Below, one piece after another: positions 37,692 to 50,471 of a stretch of DNA of 64,000 nucleotides (positions are counted from its first letter, which is position 1; the number at the start of each line of letters is the position of its first letter). A model generated the notes under the pieces. That model saw only the letters and a list, made by a program, of their open reading frames with translations, made no database searches and was not told the DNA's origin. The position numbers and the translations under genes were made by a program. This DNA is from Extensimonas perlucida (GTDB taxonomy: Bacteria; Pseudomonadota; Gammaproteobacteria; Burkholderiales; Burkholderiaceae_C), in contig NZ_VMYE01000009.1 in the NCBI RefSeq assembly GCF_007655255.1, forward strand, positions 62,001 to 126,000, written 5' to 3'.

Positions 37692-39158
37692 ATGGCCATC
37701 CAAGAAATCAAGGTGCCCGACATCGGCAACTTCGACGCCGTCACGGTGATCGAAATCCTCGTCAAACCGGGCGACACGGTGCAAAAGGAGCAGTCGCTGG
37801 TCACCGTGGAATCCGACAAAGCCTCGATGGAAATCCCCTCGAGCCACGCGGGCGTGGTGCAAGAGCTGCGCGTGAAGCTCGGCGACAAGGTGCACGAAGG
37901 CTCGGTACTGCTCACGCTCGACGTGGCAGAGGCGCCTGCCGATGCTTCCCCTGCGGCGCAAAATTCTGAGCAAAATCAGCCTCTAGCGCAGGTGCAGCAA
38001 GCGCAAGAAGCTAGCAAAACAGAAGCAACGACACAAGCCGCGAGCGTGCAAGCCGCGGCCCCTGCGGTGGCTGTGCCCGTGGCGCCGTCCGTGCCAACGC
38101 CCGCCGCAAGCCCCGCGCCCGCATCTGCGGCGCAGGCATCGCCAGCCCCAGCCCCCGCCACCACGGGCCAAACCGCGCCGCACCAGCCCGACCGCAGCGC
38201 GCAGCTCGCGCAACTGCCGCACGCCTCGCCCGCGGTGCGCAGGTTCGCGCGCGAGCTTGACGTGCCGCTCGAAGAAGTGCAGGGCACGGGCCCCAAAGGG
38301 CGCATCACGAGCGCCGACGTGCAGGCCTTCACGCAGGCCGTGATGCGCGGCACGCTGCAAACGCGCGCCGCCGCGGCCCAGCGTGCAACCATCGGTACAG
38401 GCGCTGGCGCACCGAGCGGTGCGGGCCTGAACCTGCTGCCCTGGCCGCAGGTCGATTTCGCCAGGTTCGGCCCCGTCGAGCGCAAGGACTTGTCGCGCAT
38501 CCAGAAAATCAGCGGCGCCAATTTGCACCGCAACTGGGTGATGATCCCGCACGTCACCAACCATGACGACGCCGACGTCACCGCGCTCGAAGCCTTCCGC
38601 CAGCAGCTCAACGAGGAGCACGCCAAGGCCGGCGTGAAGGTCACGCTGCTCGCGTTCATGGTCAAGGCTGCCGTCGCGGCGCTGCGCAAGTTCCCGCAGT
38701 TCAACGCCTCGCTCGACGGCGAGCAGCTCGTGCTCAAAAAATACTTCCACATCGGCTTTGCCGCCGACACGCCCAATGGCCTCGTCGTGCCCGTGGTGCG
38801 CGACGCCGACCAAAAAGGCATCCTCGAGATCGCGCAGGAAACCGCGGCGCTGAGCCAGAAGGCGCGCGAGGGCAAGCTCACGCCGGCCGACATGACGGGC
38901 GGCTGCTTTTCGATCTCGTCGCTGGGCGGCATTGGCGGGCGCTACTTCACGCCCATCATCAACGCGCCCGAGGTGGCCATCCTGGGCGTTTGCAAGAGCC
39001 ACACCGAGCCGCAGTGGGACGGCCAGCAATTCGTGCCGCGCCTGATGCTGCCGCTGTCGCTGTCGTGGGATCACCGCGTGATCGACGGCGCCGCGGCGGC
39101 GCGCTTTCTCGTCTATTTCACGGGCCTGCTCGCGGACTTCCGCCGCGTGAGCTTGTGA
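37692..39158 (+). CDS. aceF: Pyruvate dehydrogenase E2, dihydrolipoamide acetyltransferase
   Basis: A 488-residue E2 with one lipoyl domain (lysine in [11 protein letters not shown] near residue 43), a long Ala/Pro linker, a subunit-binding domain (ASPAVRRFARELDV near residue 178) and the catalytic domain ending in SWDHRVIDGAAAARF. E. coli has three lipoyl domains; one is common in betaproteobacteria, where E3 carries another. The linker around 37965-38035 is coded by dispersed-repeat sequence. A good site (AGGAGAA) precedes the start. Confidence 0.95.
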   Translation: MAIQEIKVPDIGNFDAVTVIEILVKPGDTVQKEQSLVTVESDKASMEIPSSHAGVVQELRVKLGDKVHEGSVLLTLDVAEAPADASPAAQNSEQNQPLAQVQQAQEASKTEATTQAASVQAAAPAVAVPVAPSVPTPAASPAPASAAQASPAPAPATTGQTAPHQPDRSAQLAQLPHASPAVRRFARELDVPLEEVQGTGPKGRITSADVQAFTQAVMRGTLQTRAAAAQRATIGTGAGAPSGAGLNLLPWPQVDFARFGPVERKDLSRIQKISGANLHRNWVMIPHVTNHDDADVTALEAFRQQLNEEHAKAGVKVTLLAFMVKAAVAALRKFPQFNASLDGEQLVLKKYFHIGFAADTPNGLVVPVVRDADQKGILEIAQETAALSQKAREGKLTPADMTGGCFSISSLGGIGGRYFTPIINAPEVAILGVCKSHTEPQWDGQQFVPRLMLPLSLSWDHRVIDGAAAARFLVYFTGLLADFRRVSL

Positions 39159-39195
39159 GCCCACGCCCCACCGCATCTGTTTGGAGAAGCAAACC

Positions 39196-41100
39196 ATGGC
39201 CCTCATGGACATCAAGGTGCCCGACATCGGCGACTTCCCCGAAGTCACGGTGATCGAGGTGCTCGTCAAACCCGGCGACACCATTCGCGCGGAACAAAGC
39301 CTGGTCACAGTGGAGTCGGACAAGGCGTCGATGGAAATCCCCTCGAGCCACGCCGGCGTGGTCAAGGAGCTGCGCGTGCAACTCGGCGACAAGGTGCACG
39401 AGGGCAGCGTGCTGCTCACGCTCGAAACGGCGGATGCCGCTGCCGCGCCCGCGGCGGCAAACGCTTCTGCTCCTGATTCAGAAGCTGCTCGCGCCAGCGG
39501 TTCAGCCGATTCACGCGCCAATGTGCTTGAAACAGAGGCAAAGCAAGCGCAAGCAGCTCCTGCAAGCGTAGCGCCCACCGCTGCCGCAGAGAACGCGCCG
39601 GCCGACCTCGAATGCGACCTGCTCGTGCTCGGTGGCGGGCCGGGCGGCTACAGCGCGGCCTTTCGCGCGGCCGACCTGGGCCTGCGCGTGGTGCTCGTCG
39701 AGCGCTACGCCGAGCTCGGCGGCGTGTGCCTCAACGTGGGCTGCATCCCGTCCAAGGCCTTGCTGCACGTGGCCGCGGTGATCGACGCGGCGCAGCACCT
39801 GGCGGGCGCCGGCGTGTCTTTCGGCGCACCGCAGATCGACCTCGAGCAACTGCGCGCGCACAAAGCCAAGGTGGTGGGCCGGCTCACGGGCGGCCTGGCC
39901 GCCATGGCCAAGATGCGCAAGGTGCAAGTCGTGCGCGGCTACGGCAGCTTTGCGAGCGCGCACCGCGTGGTGGTCGAAGAAACCGCCGGCCCCGCGCAAG
40001 AAAAAACCGGCAAGCGCAGCACCATCGCGTTCCAGCGCGCCATCATTGCCGCGGGCAGTCAGGCCGTGCGCTTGCCGTTTCTGCCAGACGACGCGCGCAT
40101 CATCGACAGCACGGGCGCGCTTGCGCTGCCGTCCGTGCCGCGGCGCATGCTCATCATCGGCGGCGGCATCATCGGGCTGGAGATGGCCACCGTGTATGCG
40201 ACGCTGGGCGCGCGCATAGCCGTGGTCGAGATGAGCGGCGAGCTCATGCCCGGCGCCGACCGCGACCTCGTCAAGGTCTGGCAAAAAATCAACGCCCGTC
40301 GCTTCGACCGCATCCTGCTGAACACCCGCGTCAGCGGCGCGCACGCCACGCCCGAGGGCGTGCAGGTGCAGTTCGCCCCGGCGCAGGAAGGCGCCACGGC
40401 CGATGCCGCAGCCCTCGAGCCGCAAACCTACGACCTCGTGCTGCAAGCCGTGGGCCGCAGCCCCAACGGGCGCAAGATCGGCGCCGAAGCCGCCGGCGTG
40501 CATGTTGATGCGCGCGGCTTCATCCCCGTCGATGCGCAAATGCGCAGCAACGTGCCGCACATCTTTGCGATCGGCGACATCGTCGGCCAGCCCATGCTCG
40601 CGCACAAAGCCGTGCACGAAGGCCATGTCGCGGCCGAAGTGATCGCGGGCGAGCTGCAGGGCAAGGCCGAGCTGGCGCGCGCCGCGTTCGAAGCGCGCGT
40701 GATCCCGAGCGTGGCCTACACCGACCCCGAAATCGCCTGGGTGGGCCTGACCGAAGTGCAGGCCAAGGCGCAGGGCATCGCCGTGCGCAAGGGGTTGTTC
40801 CCCTGGAGCGCATCGGGCCGCGCCATCGCCAACGGCCGCGACGAAGGCTTCACCAAGCTGCTGTTCGACGCCGGCACCGACGCGGGCGCCCCCGGCCACG
40901 GCCGCATCCTCGGCGGCGGCATCGTCGGCCCGCATGCGGGCGACCTGATCGGCGAAGTGGCACTCGCGATCGAAATGGGCGCCGACGCGCTCGACATAGG
41001 CCAGACCGTGCACCCGCATCCCACGCTCGGCGAGAGCATAGGCCTGGCCGCCGAAGCCGCTGTGGGCCATTGCACCGACCTGCCGCCCGCGCGGCGTTGA
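39196..41100 (+). CDS. lpdA: Dihydrolipoyl dehydrogenase (E3) with N-terminal lipoyl domain
   Basis: A 634-residue E3. Residues 1-80 form a lipoyl domain nearly identical to that of E2 ([15 protein letters not shown]), followed by a linker of about 55 residues and a full flavoprotein disulfide reductase: [15 protein letters not shown] for FAD, the redox-active pair in [13 protein letters not shown] and the catalytic His in HPHPTLGES. It reoxidises dihydrolipoamide with NAD. The linker at 39465-39575 contains several dispersed-repeat fragments. ATG 39196 follows GGAGAAG. Confidence 0.95.
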   Translation: MALMDIKVPDIGDFPEVTVIEVLVKPGDTIRAEQSLVTVESDKASMEIPSSHAGVVKELRVQLGDKVHEGSVLLTLETADAAAAPAAANASAPDSEAARASGSADSRANVLETEAKQAQAAPASVAPTAAAENAPADLECDLLVLGGGPGGYSAAFRAADLGLRVVLVERYAELGGVCLNVGCIPSKALLHVAAVIDAAQHLAGAGVSFGAPQIDLEQLRAHKAKVVGRLTGGLAAMAKMRKVQVVRGYGSFASAHRVVVEETAGPAQEKTGKRSTIAFQRAIIAAGSQAVRLPFLPDDARIIDSTGALALPSVPRRMLIIGGGIIGLEMATVYATLGARIAVVEMSGELMPGADRDLVKVWQKINARRFDRILLNTRVSGAHATPEGVQVQFAPAQEGATADAAALEPQTYDLVLQAVGRSPNGRKIGAEAAGVHVDARGFIPVDAQMRSNVPHIFAIGDIVGQPMLAHKAVHEGHVAAEVIAGELQGKAELARAAFEARVIPSVAYTDPEIAWVGLTEVQAKAQGIAVRKGLFPWSASGRAIANGRDEGFTKLLFDAGTDAGAPGHGRILGGGIVGPHAGDLIGEVALAIEMGADALDIGQTVHPHPTLGESIGLAAEAAVGHCTDLPPARR

Positions 41101-41103
41101 ATC

Positions 41104-41152
41104 CAGCGCCCGCCAGCGCCCGCCAGCCCCGGGTAAGTGCGCAGCACCGGGG
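41104..41152. terminator. Possible terminator between convergent lpdA and the ABC transporter gene
   Basis: CCCCGG (41127-41132) pairs with CCGGGG (41147-41152), with inner pairing GTGC/GCAC, but there is no T-run. Just before it, a 10-base unit (CAGCGCCCGC) is repeated twice from 41104. Confidence 0.35.
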
Positions 41153-41161
41153 GGTTGACGA

Positions 41162-42955
41162 CTACAGGTTCCAGCGATAGCGCGCGGCTTCGTGCAGCGT
41201 CCAGCCGCCGTCGCCGGAAAGCTCCAGCACCCAGGCGTGGTGCTGGAGCAGGGCAGGGTGGTGGCTCACGCTGACCGGGGTGATCGAGAGGCCGCGCAGC
41301 TGGCCGTAAAGCAGCGCTTCGTTGCCGGCGTCGAGCGCGCTCGTGGCCTCGTCGAGCAGCAGGTAGCGCGGCTTGGCAAGCAGCGCGCGCGCAAAGGCCA
41401 GCCGCTGCTGCTCGCCCACGGACAGCACCTTGGCCCAGTCCTGGCGCGCCTGCAGGCTGCCGAAGCGCACGGCCAGCGTGGGCAGGTTGACGCGCTCGAG
41501 CCACTGCAGCAGTTCCTCGTCCGAAACTTCGTGCCCGGTCTGCGGGTACGTGAGCTGGCAGCGCAGATCACCGAGCGGCAGATAGGGCTGCTGCGGCAGA
41601 AACATCATGTCCAGCCCCGCGGGGCGTATCACCTCGCCCGAGCCCGCATTCCACAGGCCGGCCATCGCGCGCAGCAGCGAGCTTTTGCCGGCGCCGCTCG
41701 CGCCCACGATGAGCAGCCCTTCGCCGGGCTGCACGCTCAGGCTCAGCTCGCGGATCAAGAGGCGCTCGCGGTGGGGCGTGAGCAGCGTCAGGCGATCCAG
41801 CGCCAGCTCGAAGCCCGGCACGGTGCGGACCTGCGGCACGGGCTCGGCGGCAGGCTCACCCTGCGGCGTCTGGCCGTCGAGCGCTTCAGAAAAAGCGTAC
41901 AACCGCTCCACGCCCGCGGAAAAGCGGCTCAGTCCTTCGAAGTGCTCGACGATCACCGTGAGCGCGCTCAGGATGGCGGTGAAGGCGCCCGTCGCCTGGA
42001 TCGCGCGGCCAACCTCCAGCTCGCCCGAAAGCACGTCGCCCGCGATGATTACCGTGGGCAGCAAGGCCATCAGAAAGCTGTGCGCGTACTGGAACAGGTT
42101 GAGCTTGAACTGCGCGCGCAGCACCCGCTGGAAGTTGGCATACACCGTCTGAAACACGCGCTGCAGCAGCGCCATTTCGCGTGCCTCGCCGTGCTGGAAA
42201 GCGATGGGCTCGGCATGCTCACGCACGCGCACGAGGCTGAAGCGGAAGTCCGCCTCGCGCTGCAGCTGGCGAAAATTCAACGCGATGAGCTGCCGCCCGA
42301 ACACCGTGCCCGTGAACCAGGTGCTCACGACGGCATAAGCGAGCAAAAAATACACCAAGGCGTGCGAAATCGACCACAGCACGCCCGCAAACGCGACGAG
42401 CTCGATGACCGATCCCAGCACGATCATCGAAAAATAGAGCGACTGCTGGGTAAAGCTGTTGATGTCGTCGGCAATGCGCTGGTCGGGGTTGTCTATGTCC
42501 TCGGCCATGCTGAGCCGGTAATACGCGCGCTGGTGGAAATAGCGCGCAAGAAACTGCTCGGTCAGCCAGCGGCGCCAGCGCAGGCCCAGCGTGTCGCGCA
42601 CGAAGTAGTACAGCGCATACAGCGGCACTGCCGCCACGAGCAAGGCGGTGTAGCGCCGGATCGAAGCCCAAAAGCGCGCACTGTCGCCCGCCGCCAGCGC
42701 CGAGGTGAATTCGCCGGTTTCCTGGTTGAACAGCACGTTGCAGGCGGTCTGCACGAGCAGCAAGCCCACCAGCAAGGCCAGCAGCCCGCCGGCGCGCCAG
42801 CGCTCCTGCGAGCGCCAGTAGGGCTGGGCAATCGCGGCAAAACGCCGCCACAGGCGCAGGTTGAAGCCCGGGGTTTCGGTGGCTGCCGGTGCGGTGCGGT
42901 CGTCGCTGTTGTCGTCGTCGTCGCTGTCGATGTTTGCTTTGGTGTCCTTGCGCAT
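41162..42955 (-). CDS. ABC transporter, fused permease and ATPase (SbmA/BacA, YddA type)
   Basis: A 597-residue half-transporter. The membrane domain has about six segments in the pattern of SbmA/BacA ([34 protein letters not shown]), which is shared with peroxisomal ABCD transporters. The ATPase has Walker [10 protein letters not shown], signature [16 protein letters not shown] and Walker [13 protein letters not shown]. Related proteins import cobalamin or peptides, or move very-long-chain fatty acids. The ATG at 42955 (MRKDTKAN) is chosen over a frame extension. An acidic Asp-rich run is present near residue 12. It lies 1.7 kb from a B12-dependent mutase, which makes cobalamin a possible substrate. 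Confidence 0.82.
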   Translation of the reverse strand: MRKDTKANIDSDDDDNSDDRTAPAATETPGFNLRLWRRFAAIAQPYWRSQERWRAGGLLALLVGLLLVQTACNVLFNQETGEFTSALAAGDSARFWASIRRYTALLVAAVPLYALYYFVRDTLGLRWRRWLTEQFLARYFHQRAYYRLSMAEDIDNPDQRIADDINSFTQQSLYFSMIVLGSVIELVAFAGVLWSISHALVYFLLAYAVVSTWFTGTVFGRQLIALNFRQLQREADFRFSLVRVREHAEPIAFQHGEAREMALLQRVFQTVYANFQRVLRAQFKLNLFQYAHSFLMALLPTVIIAGDVLSGELEVGRAIQATGAFTAILSALTVIVEHFEGLSRFSAGVERLYAFSEALDGQTPQGEPAAEPVPQVRTVPGFELALDRLTLLTPHRERLLIRELSLSVQPGEGLLIVGASGAGKSSLLRAMAGLWNAGSGEVIRPAGLDMMFLPQQPYLPLGDLRCQLTYPQTGHEVSDEELLQWLERVNLPTLAVRFGSLQARQDWAKVLSVGEQQRLAFARALLAKPRYLLLDEATSALDAGNEALLYGQLRGLSITPVSVSHHPALLQHHAWVLELSGDGGWTLHEAARYRWNL

Positions 42956-43061
42956 GGCCGTATTGGACCTGAGAGGCTGAGTCGTGGGCGGGAACGCCGA
43001 CCCGGGCGGCTCAAAAAGAAGGCACACTTGCGGGGTTCGTTACTTTTTTCTACACCTTTTC

Positions 43062-43754
43062 ATGAGCGCCACTGAAAACCCCGTCGTCTTCGGCACCGAA
43101 GACCTGCTGCTGAGCCTGTGCAACTCGGTCACCAAGGTGCTCACCGTGGCCACGCAGAGCGCAATCCATTACTCAGCCATGGTGCAGCGCATCAGCAAAA
43201 CCTGCCTCAAGCCCGACATCGGCTGCTTCGTGCTGTTCGACGGCGGTTTTTCGGGCCTGGTGATCATCAACTTCTCGGCCCAGGCGGCGATGGAGCTCTA
43301 CCAGAGCTACATGCTCAACATGGGCATGTCGCGCGACGATCTCGCGAGCTCCTACACCTCGGACGACGTGGCCAACGTCATGGGCGAGCTCATGAACCAG
43401 GTCGTGGGCGACTTCGTCGGCAAGGTGCGGCGCGAGCTGCAGACCCACATCACGCAAAACCAGCCCAAGATGCTGGCGCTGAACAAACAGGTGGTGCTGA
43501 GTGTGGACGCCAACCTCGACCAGCCCGAGGCGCGGCGCGTCACTTTCTACACCGGCGCGAACCACATCTTCTACCTCGAACTCGCGATCGACCGCACCGA
43601 ATTCATCAAGCTCTACGACTTCGAGCCCCAGGAAGCGCCCGACCCCGACGCGCTGATCGCGCAGGCGCACCTCGCCTCCGCTGCGCCCGCCCCGGCGGCG
43701 CCAGATGCCGGGGCGAGCGATACCGAGGAACTGCTCAAATCGCTGGGGATGTGA
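43062..43754 (+). CDS. DUF3334 family protein (CheX/CheC-like fold)
   Basis: A 230-residue soluble protein. The central segment DDVANVMGELMNQVVGDFVGKV matches the helix found in CheC/CheX phosphatases and in DUF3334 proteins, in which the E and N residues act on phospho-aspartate. The C-terminus is a short Ala/Pro linker ending in TEELLKSLGM. No chemotaxis or flagellar gene is near, so a partner is unknown. ATG 43062 has no clear ribosome-binding site; an upstream in-frame start at 42984 would overlap the divergent transporter gene. Confidence 0.75.
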   Translation: MSATENPVVFGTEDLLLSLCNSVTKVLTVATQSAIHYSAMVQRISKTCLKPDIGCFVLFDGGFSGLVIINFSAQAAMELYQSYMLNMGMSRDDLASSYTSDDVANVMGELMNQVVGDFVGKVRRELQTHITQNQPKMLALNKQVVLSVDANLDQPEARRVTFYTGANHIFYLELAIDRTEFIKLYDFEPQEAPDPDALIAQAHLASAAPAPAAPDAGASDTEELLKSLGM

Positions 43755-43778
43755 GCGGGGCGGGAGGTGCGCCGCAGC

Positions 43779-44414
43779 TCACGCCGCCGCCTCCAGCCCC
43801 TGCGCAAAATGCGCCTGCATGGCCTGCACGCTCGCGGCCGCGTCGTGTGCCTGCAACGCCGCGAGGAGGGCGCGGTGTTCGCGCAACGAATCTTCGATGC
43901 GCCCCTCCTTGAGCAGGGAATTCTGGCGGTTGAGCTTCATGACCTTGCGCAAATCGGCCACGACCTGGCTGCGCCAGCGGTTGTCGGCGAGCTCCAGCAG
44001 CCGCATGTGAAAGCGCTCGTTGACCGCAAAAAAGCGCTCGCGTTCGCCCACGGCGGCTTCGAGTTCGGCGTGCAGCGCTTGCAGCTCCTGCAGTTGCTGC
44101 GGCGTGGCGTGCGCGGCCACGATGCCTGCAGCGTCGCTTTCGAGCAGCGCGAGCAGGTGATAGACGTCGCGCAGGTCTTTTTCCGACATCTCGGTCACGT
44201 AGGCGCCGCGGCGCAGCTTCATCGTGATGAGCCCCTCGGTGGCCAGCACCTTGAGCGCCTCGCGCAGCGGCGTGCGGCTGATGCCGAATTCTTCGGCGAT
44301 CTTGAGCTCGTCTATCCAGCTGCCGGGCTCGAGCTCGCGCCGGAAAATGCGCTGGCGCAATTGCTCGGCCACTTCTTCATAGAGCGCGCGCGGCGTGAGG
44401 GTAGAGGAGGACAT
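43779..44414 (-). CDS. GntR-family transcriptional regulator, FCD type
   Basis: A 211-residue regulator with a winged helix-turn-helix at residues 10-75 (IAEEFGISRTPLREALKVLATEGLI) and an all-helical FCD ligand domain after it (LLALLESDAAGIV, with FHMRLLELADN carrying metal- and ligand-binding residues). FadR-type members bind acids or acyl-CoA. It is divergent from the methylmalonyl-CoA mutase gene and probably controls it through the palindrome at 44474. The ATG at 44414 follows CCTCCTCT in the complementary sense, a good site. Confidence 0.9.
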   Translation of the reverse strand: MSSSTLTPRALYEEVAEQLRQRIFRRELEPGSWIDELKIAEEFGISRTPLREALKVLATEGLITMKLRRGAYVTEMSEKDLRDVYHLLALLESDAAGIVAAHATPQQLQELQALHAELEAAVGERERFFAVNERFHMRLLELADNRWRSQVVADLRKVMKLNRQNSLLKEGRIEDSLREHRALLAALQAHDAAASVQAMQAHFAQGLEAAA

Positions 44415-44473
44415 GGGCTGGGCGGCACAAGGCAAAATAGCGGTTGCAGACGGGACGCAGGCTTGGATTCTGA

Positions 44474-44489
44474 ATTCATAATTATGAAT
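44474..44489. promoter_or_regulatory. Perfect 16-bp palindrome, predicted GntR operator
   Basis: ATTCATAATTATGAAT equals its own reverse complement and lies in an AT-rich island in otherwise GC-rich DNA, between the divergent GntR gene and scpA. TATAAA at 44492-44497 just downstream can act as a -10, with TTCTGA at 44468-44473 as -35 at 18 bases, so a protein bound here would block the promoter. Confidence 0.7.
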
Positions 44490-44633
44490 GATATAAACTC
44501 CGCCCCTGCTAAACGGACGTTTGCCGCAATGTTCGTCGCCCGTTGCGCGTGAGCCGCCTCACGCTTTTCGCCTTCTTGCACCGCCAGATTCGTTTCCATT
44601 CCCCCGCATTGCCTGAACACAGAAAGCCGCGCC

Positions 44634-46805
<2,172 letters not shown>

Positions 46806-46818
46806 AAGCGGACGACGT

Positions 46819-46841
46819 GATACAGCAATACCGTATGTATC
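46819..46841. promoter_or_regulatory. Inverted repeat before the antitoxin gene, possible operator
   Basis: GATACA (46819-46824) and TGTATC (46836-46841) are exact inverted repeats separated by 11 bases, in the 57-base gap after scpA. Autoregulation through such sites is usual for ribbon-helix-helix antitoxins. The spacing is inferred by eye. Confidence 0.45.
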
Positions 46842-46862
46842 TGACGAAAATTGGAGCATCTC

Positions 46863-47183
46863 ATGGCTGTATCCGTGCGCATGGACCCTTTGCTGGAAAA
46901 AGAGTTGGCGCTGGCCGCCAAGCGGCAGGGCATTACCAAGTCGCAGTTCATTATCGAGGCGGTGGAGCGAGCCCTGGGCCGAAAGGATCCGGCCGCGCTG
47001 TACCACAAGGTCATGGAGGAATCGGCGCGCTACCGCGTGGGCGAGGAAGTGCCAGATGATGCGTTGTCGCCCATCAAGGCCGCCCTGCGCCAGCGCCTGC
47101 GCGCGCAGCACGCGCAGCAGCAGGACGACTACGCTGCCTACCTTGCCGAGCGCGAGACCAAGGCCCAGAGAGGCGACGCTTGA
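46863..47183 (+). CDS. Ribbon-helix-helix antitoxin-like protein
   Basis: A 106-residue protein. Residues 1-40 fit a ribbon-helix-helix DNA-binding fold (VSVRMDPLLEKELALAAKRQ, then TKSQFIIEAVERALG), and the remainder is a charged helix likely to hold the toxin. TTGGAG precedes the ATG. Its stop overlaps the start of the PIN-domain gene by four bases (TTGA), the classic antitoxin-toxin arrangement. It lies between scpA and meaB. Confidence 0.75.
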   Translation: MAVSVRMDPLLEKELALAAKRQGITKSQFIIEAVERALGRKDPAALYHKVMEESARYRVGEEVPDDALSPIKAALRQRLRAQHAQQQDDYAAYLAERETKAQRGDA

Positions 47184-47596
47184 AAGTCTGCCTGCTCGAC
47201 TCGGGGCCGCTGGTGGCCCTGTTCCACCCAGGCGACCGCTTTCATGCGCACTTTCGGCAGCTCATCGTGGACACGCCGGCGCCCATCCAGATGCACACGA
47301 CCTGGCCCTGCGTGACGGAAGCCAGTCACCTGCTGGGGCCGCGCCAACGGCTGGCCTTGTTGCAATGGATAGGCCATGGAGCGGTGCAGGTGTTCCCCTT
47401 CGACGCACCGGACCTGCTGGAGATGTGCGTGTGGATGGAGCAATACACGCAACAGCCCCGCACCGAAATGGACCTGGCCGAAGCCTCGCTCTACTGGCTG
47501 GCCTGTGCGTCCGGCGTGGCGCAAGTCCTGACCATCGACGTGCGCGACTTTTCGCGCTACCGCCTGCCCGACGGCCGGGCGTTCGAGATTTTGTGA
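47180..47596 (+). CDS. PIN-domain toxin-like ribonuclease
   Basis: A 138-residue PIN-fold protein that starts at TTG. The acidic residues expected at the active site are D7 (LLDSGP), E47 (TEASHLL), D98 (EMDLAEASL) and D120 (TIDVRDF). VapC-type toxins of this fold cut RNA. The gene overlaps the antitoxin gene and precedes meaB by 58 bases. Whether it is active as a toxin cannot be known from sequence; all the key acids are present. Confidence 0.75.
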   Translation: MKVCLLDSGPLVALFHPGDRFHAHFRQLIVDTPAPIQMHTTWPCVTEASHLLGPRQRLALLQWIGHGAVQVFPFDAPDLLEMCVWMEQYTQQPRTEMDLAEASLYWLACASGVAQVLTIDVRDFSRYRLPDGRAFEIL

Positions 47597-47654
47597 GCGC
47601 ACAAGGAATGCAGATCACGACAACCCAACCATCGACCGCCGCTGGAGCCTGTGC

Positions 47655-48683
47655 ATGAACGTGCCTGAGCTGCAAGCCGCGATCCTGCACGGCACGCCAT
47701 TGCAACGCCGCCGCGCCATGGCCAAGGCCATCACGCTGCTCGAATCGACGCGCGCCGACCATCGCGCGCAGGCCGATGCGCTGCTCACCGCCTTGCTGCC
47801 ACACACTGGCAAGGCGTTCCGGCTGGGCATCAGCGGGGTGCCGGGCGTGGGCAAGTCGACTTTCATCGAGGCGCTGGGCCTGTACCTGATCAGCCAGGGC
47901 CACCGCGTGGCGGTGCTTGCGATCGATCCTTCATCGAGCGTCTCGGGCGGCTCTATCCTCGGCGACAAGACGCGCATGGAGAAGCTCTCGGTGCACGAGA
48001 TGGCCTACATCCGCCCCAGCCCCAGCAGCGGCACGCTGGGCGGCGTGGCCGAGAAAACGCGCGAGGCCATGCTGGTGTGCGAGGCCGCAGGCTACGACGT
48101 GGTCATCGTCGAAACCGTGGGTGTGGGCCAGAGCGAGACCGCCGTGGCCGGCATGACCGACATGTTCGTGCTGCTGCAGCTGCCCAACGCGGGCGACGAT
48201 CTGCAGGCGATCAAAAAGGGCGTGATGGAGCTGGCTGACCTCGTGGTCATCAACAAGGCCGACCTCGACCCCAAGGCGGCCACGCGCGCGCAGGCGCAAA
48301 TCACCTCCAGCCTGCGCCTGCTGGGCCTGCACGGCAACCCCGAACACGCGCACCACGACGACAAGCTCTGGCACCCCAAGGTGATCCAGATCAGCGCCCT
48401 GCTCGGGCAGGGCGTCGATGCCTTCTGGGCCGAGGTCAGCGCATTCCGCCGCCTGCAGACCGCCAACGGCCGCCTGGCCGCGCGCCGCCAGCAGCAGGCG
48501 CTTGCGTGGATGTGGGAGCGCATAGACGGGGGGCTCAAGCAGGCTTTTCGCCAGCACCCGCAGGTGCGTCGCCTGCTGCCCGCCATGGAAGCCGACGTGG
48601 CGCAAGGCCGCGTGCCCGCTTCCACGGCCGCAAGAATTTTGCTCGCAGCCCAGTTCGGCAAAGCGCCGAAAGCTATCGAATAA
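47655..48683 (+). CDS. meaB: Methylmalonyl-CoA mutase-associated GTPase MeaB
   Basis: A 342-residue G3E-type GTPase (formerly ArgK). Walker [10 protein letters not shown] is at 61-69, followed by [28 protein letters not shown] and the NKAD base-specificity motif. It loads and protects cobalamin in methylmalonyl-CoA mutase. Normally it abuts the mutase gene; here a toxin-antitoxin-like pair lies between. Near its end (48668-48690) is a repeat-like stretch (AGCTATCGAATAAATAGC). Confidence 0.95.
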   Translation: MNVPELQAAILHGTPLQRRRAMAKAITLLESTRADHRAQADALLTALLPHTGKAFRLGISGVPGVGKSTFIEALGLYLISQGHRVAVLAIDPSSSVSGGSILGDKTRMEKLSVHEMAYIRPSPSSGTLGGVAEKTREAMLVCEAAGYDVVIVETVGVGQSETAVAGMTDMFVLLQLPNAGDDLQAIKKGVMELADLVVINKADLDPKAATRAQAQITSSLRLLGLHGNPEHAHHDDKLWHPKVIQISALLGQGVDAFWAEVSAFRRLQTANGRLAARRQQQALAWMWERIDGGLKQAFRQHPQVRRLLPAMEADVAQGRVPASTAARILLAAQFGKAPKAIE

Positions 48684-48730
48684 ATAGCGAAAGCGACCAC
48701 AGAACAGCCAATTCACCCAAAGGACGAACC

Positions 48731-50263
<1,533 letters not shown>

Positions 50264-50341
50264 AGAAGTTTCGGTGTGGCTTCTGACGCCACACACGATC
50301 CAGCAACTGAAAAGCATCATTCAGCAACACGGGTCATAACC

Positions 50342-50458
50342 ATGTTCAAAAAAATCCTCATCGCCAACCGCGGCGAAAACGGTCGCGCGGCGGTCGTTTC
50401 GTCAAATCGCCTGCCGCAGCCCGCGCTGCGCGCTGCTACACGCTGTCACATTGCTTGA
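50342..50458 (+). CDS. Short decoy frame imitating the biotin carboxylase N-terminus
   Basis: A 38-codon frame begins [12 protein letters not shown], nearly the same as the real pccA start 130 bases later ([12 protein letters not shown]). After GEN it diverges (GRAAVVSSNRL) and ends in TGA at 50456-50458. The two 36-base starts differ mainly at third codon positions, so it is not a fresh duplication. The stop overlaps the ribosome-binding site of pccA (TGAGGAG). It may be a recombination scar from an accC paralogue, or a translated leader coupled to pccA. Confidence 0.5.
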   Translation: MFKKILIANRGENGRAAVVSSNRLPQPALRAATRCHIA

Positions 50459-50471
50459 GGAGTCCAAAACC

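Noticed and set aside
41104-41123. Tandem repeat of CAGCGCCCGC
   Set aside because: Only two units in a short intergenic gap; ordinary slippage in GC-rich DNA.
44415-44633. Cobalamin or other riboswitch before the mutase gene
   Set aside because: The leader is short and lacks the conserved B12-box pattern; a palindrome-based repressor site explains it better.
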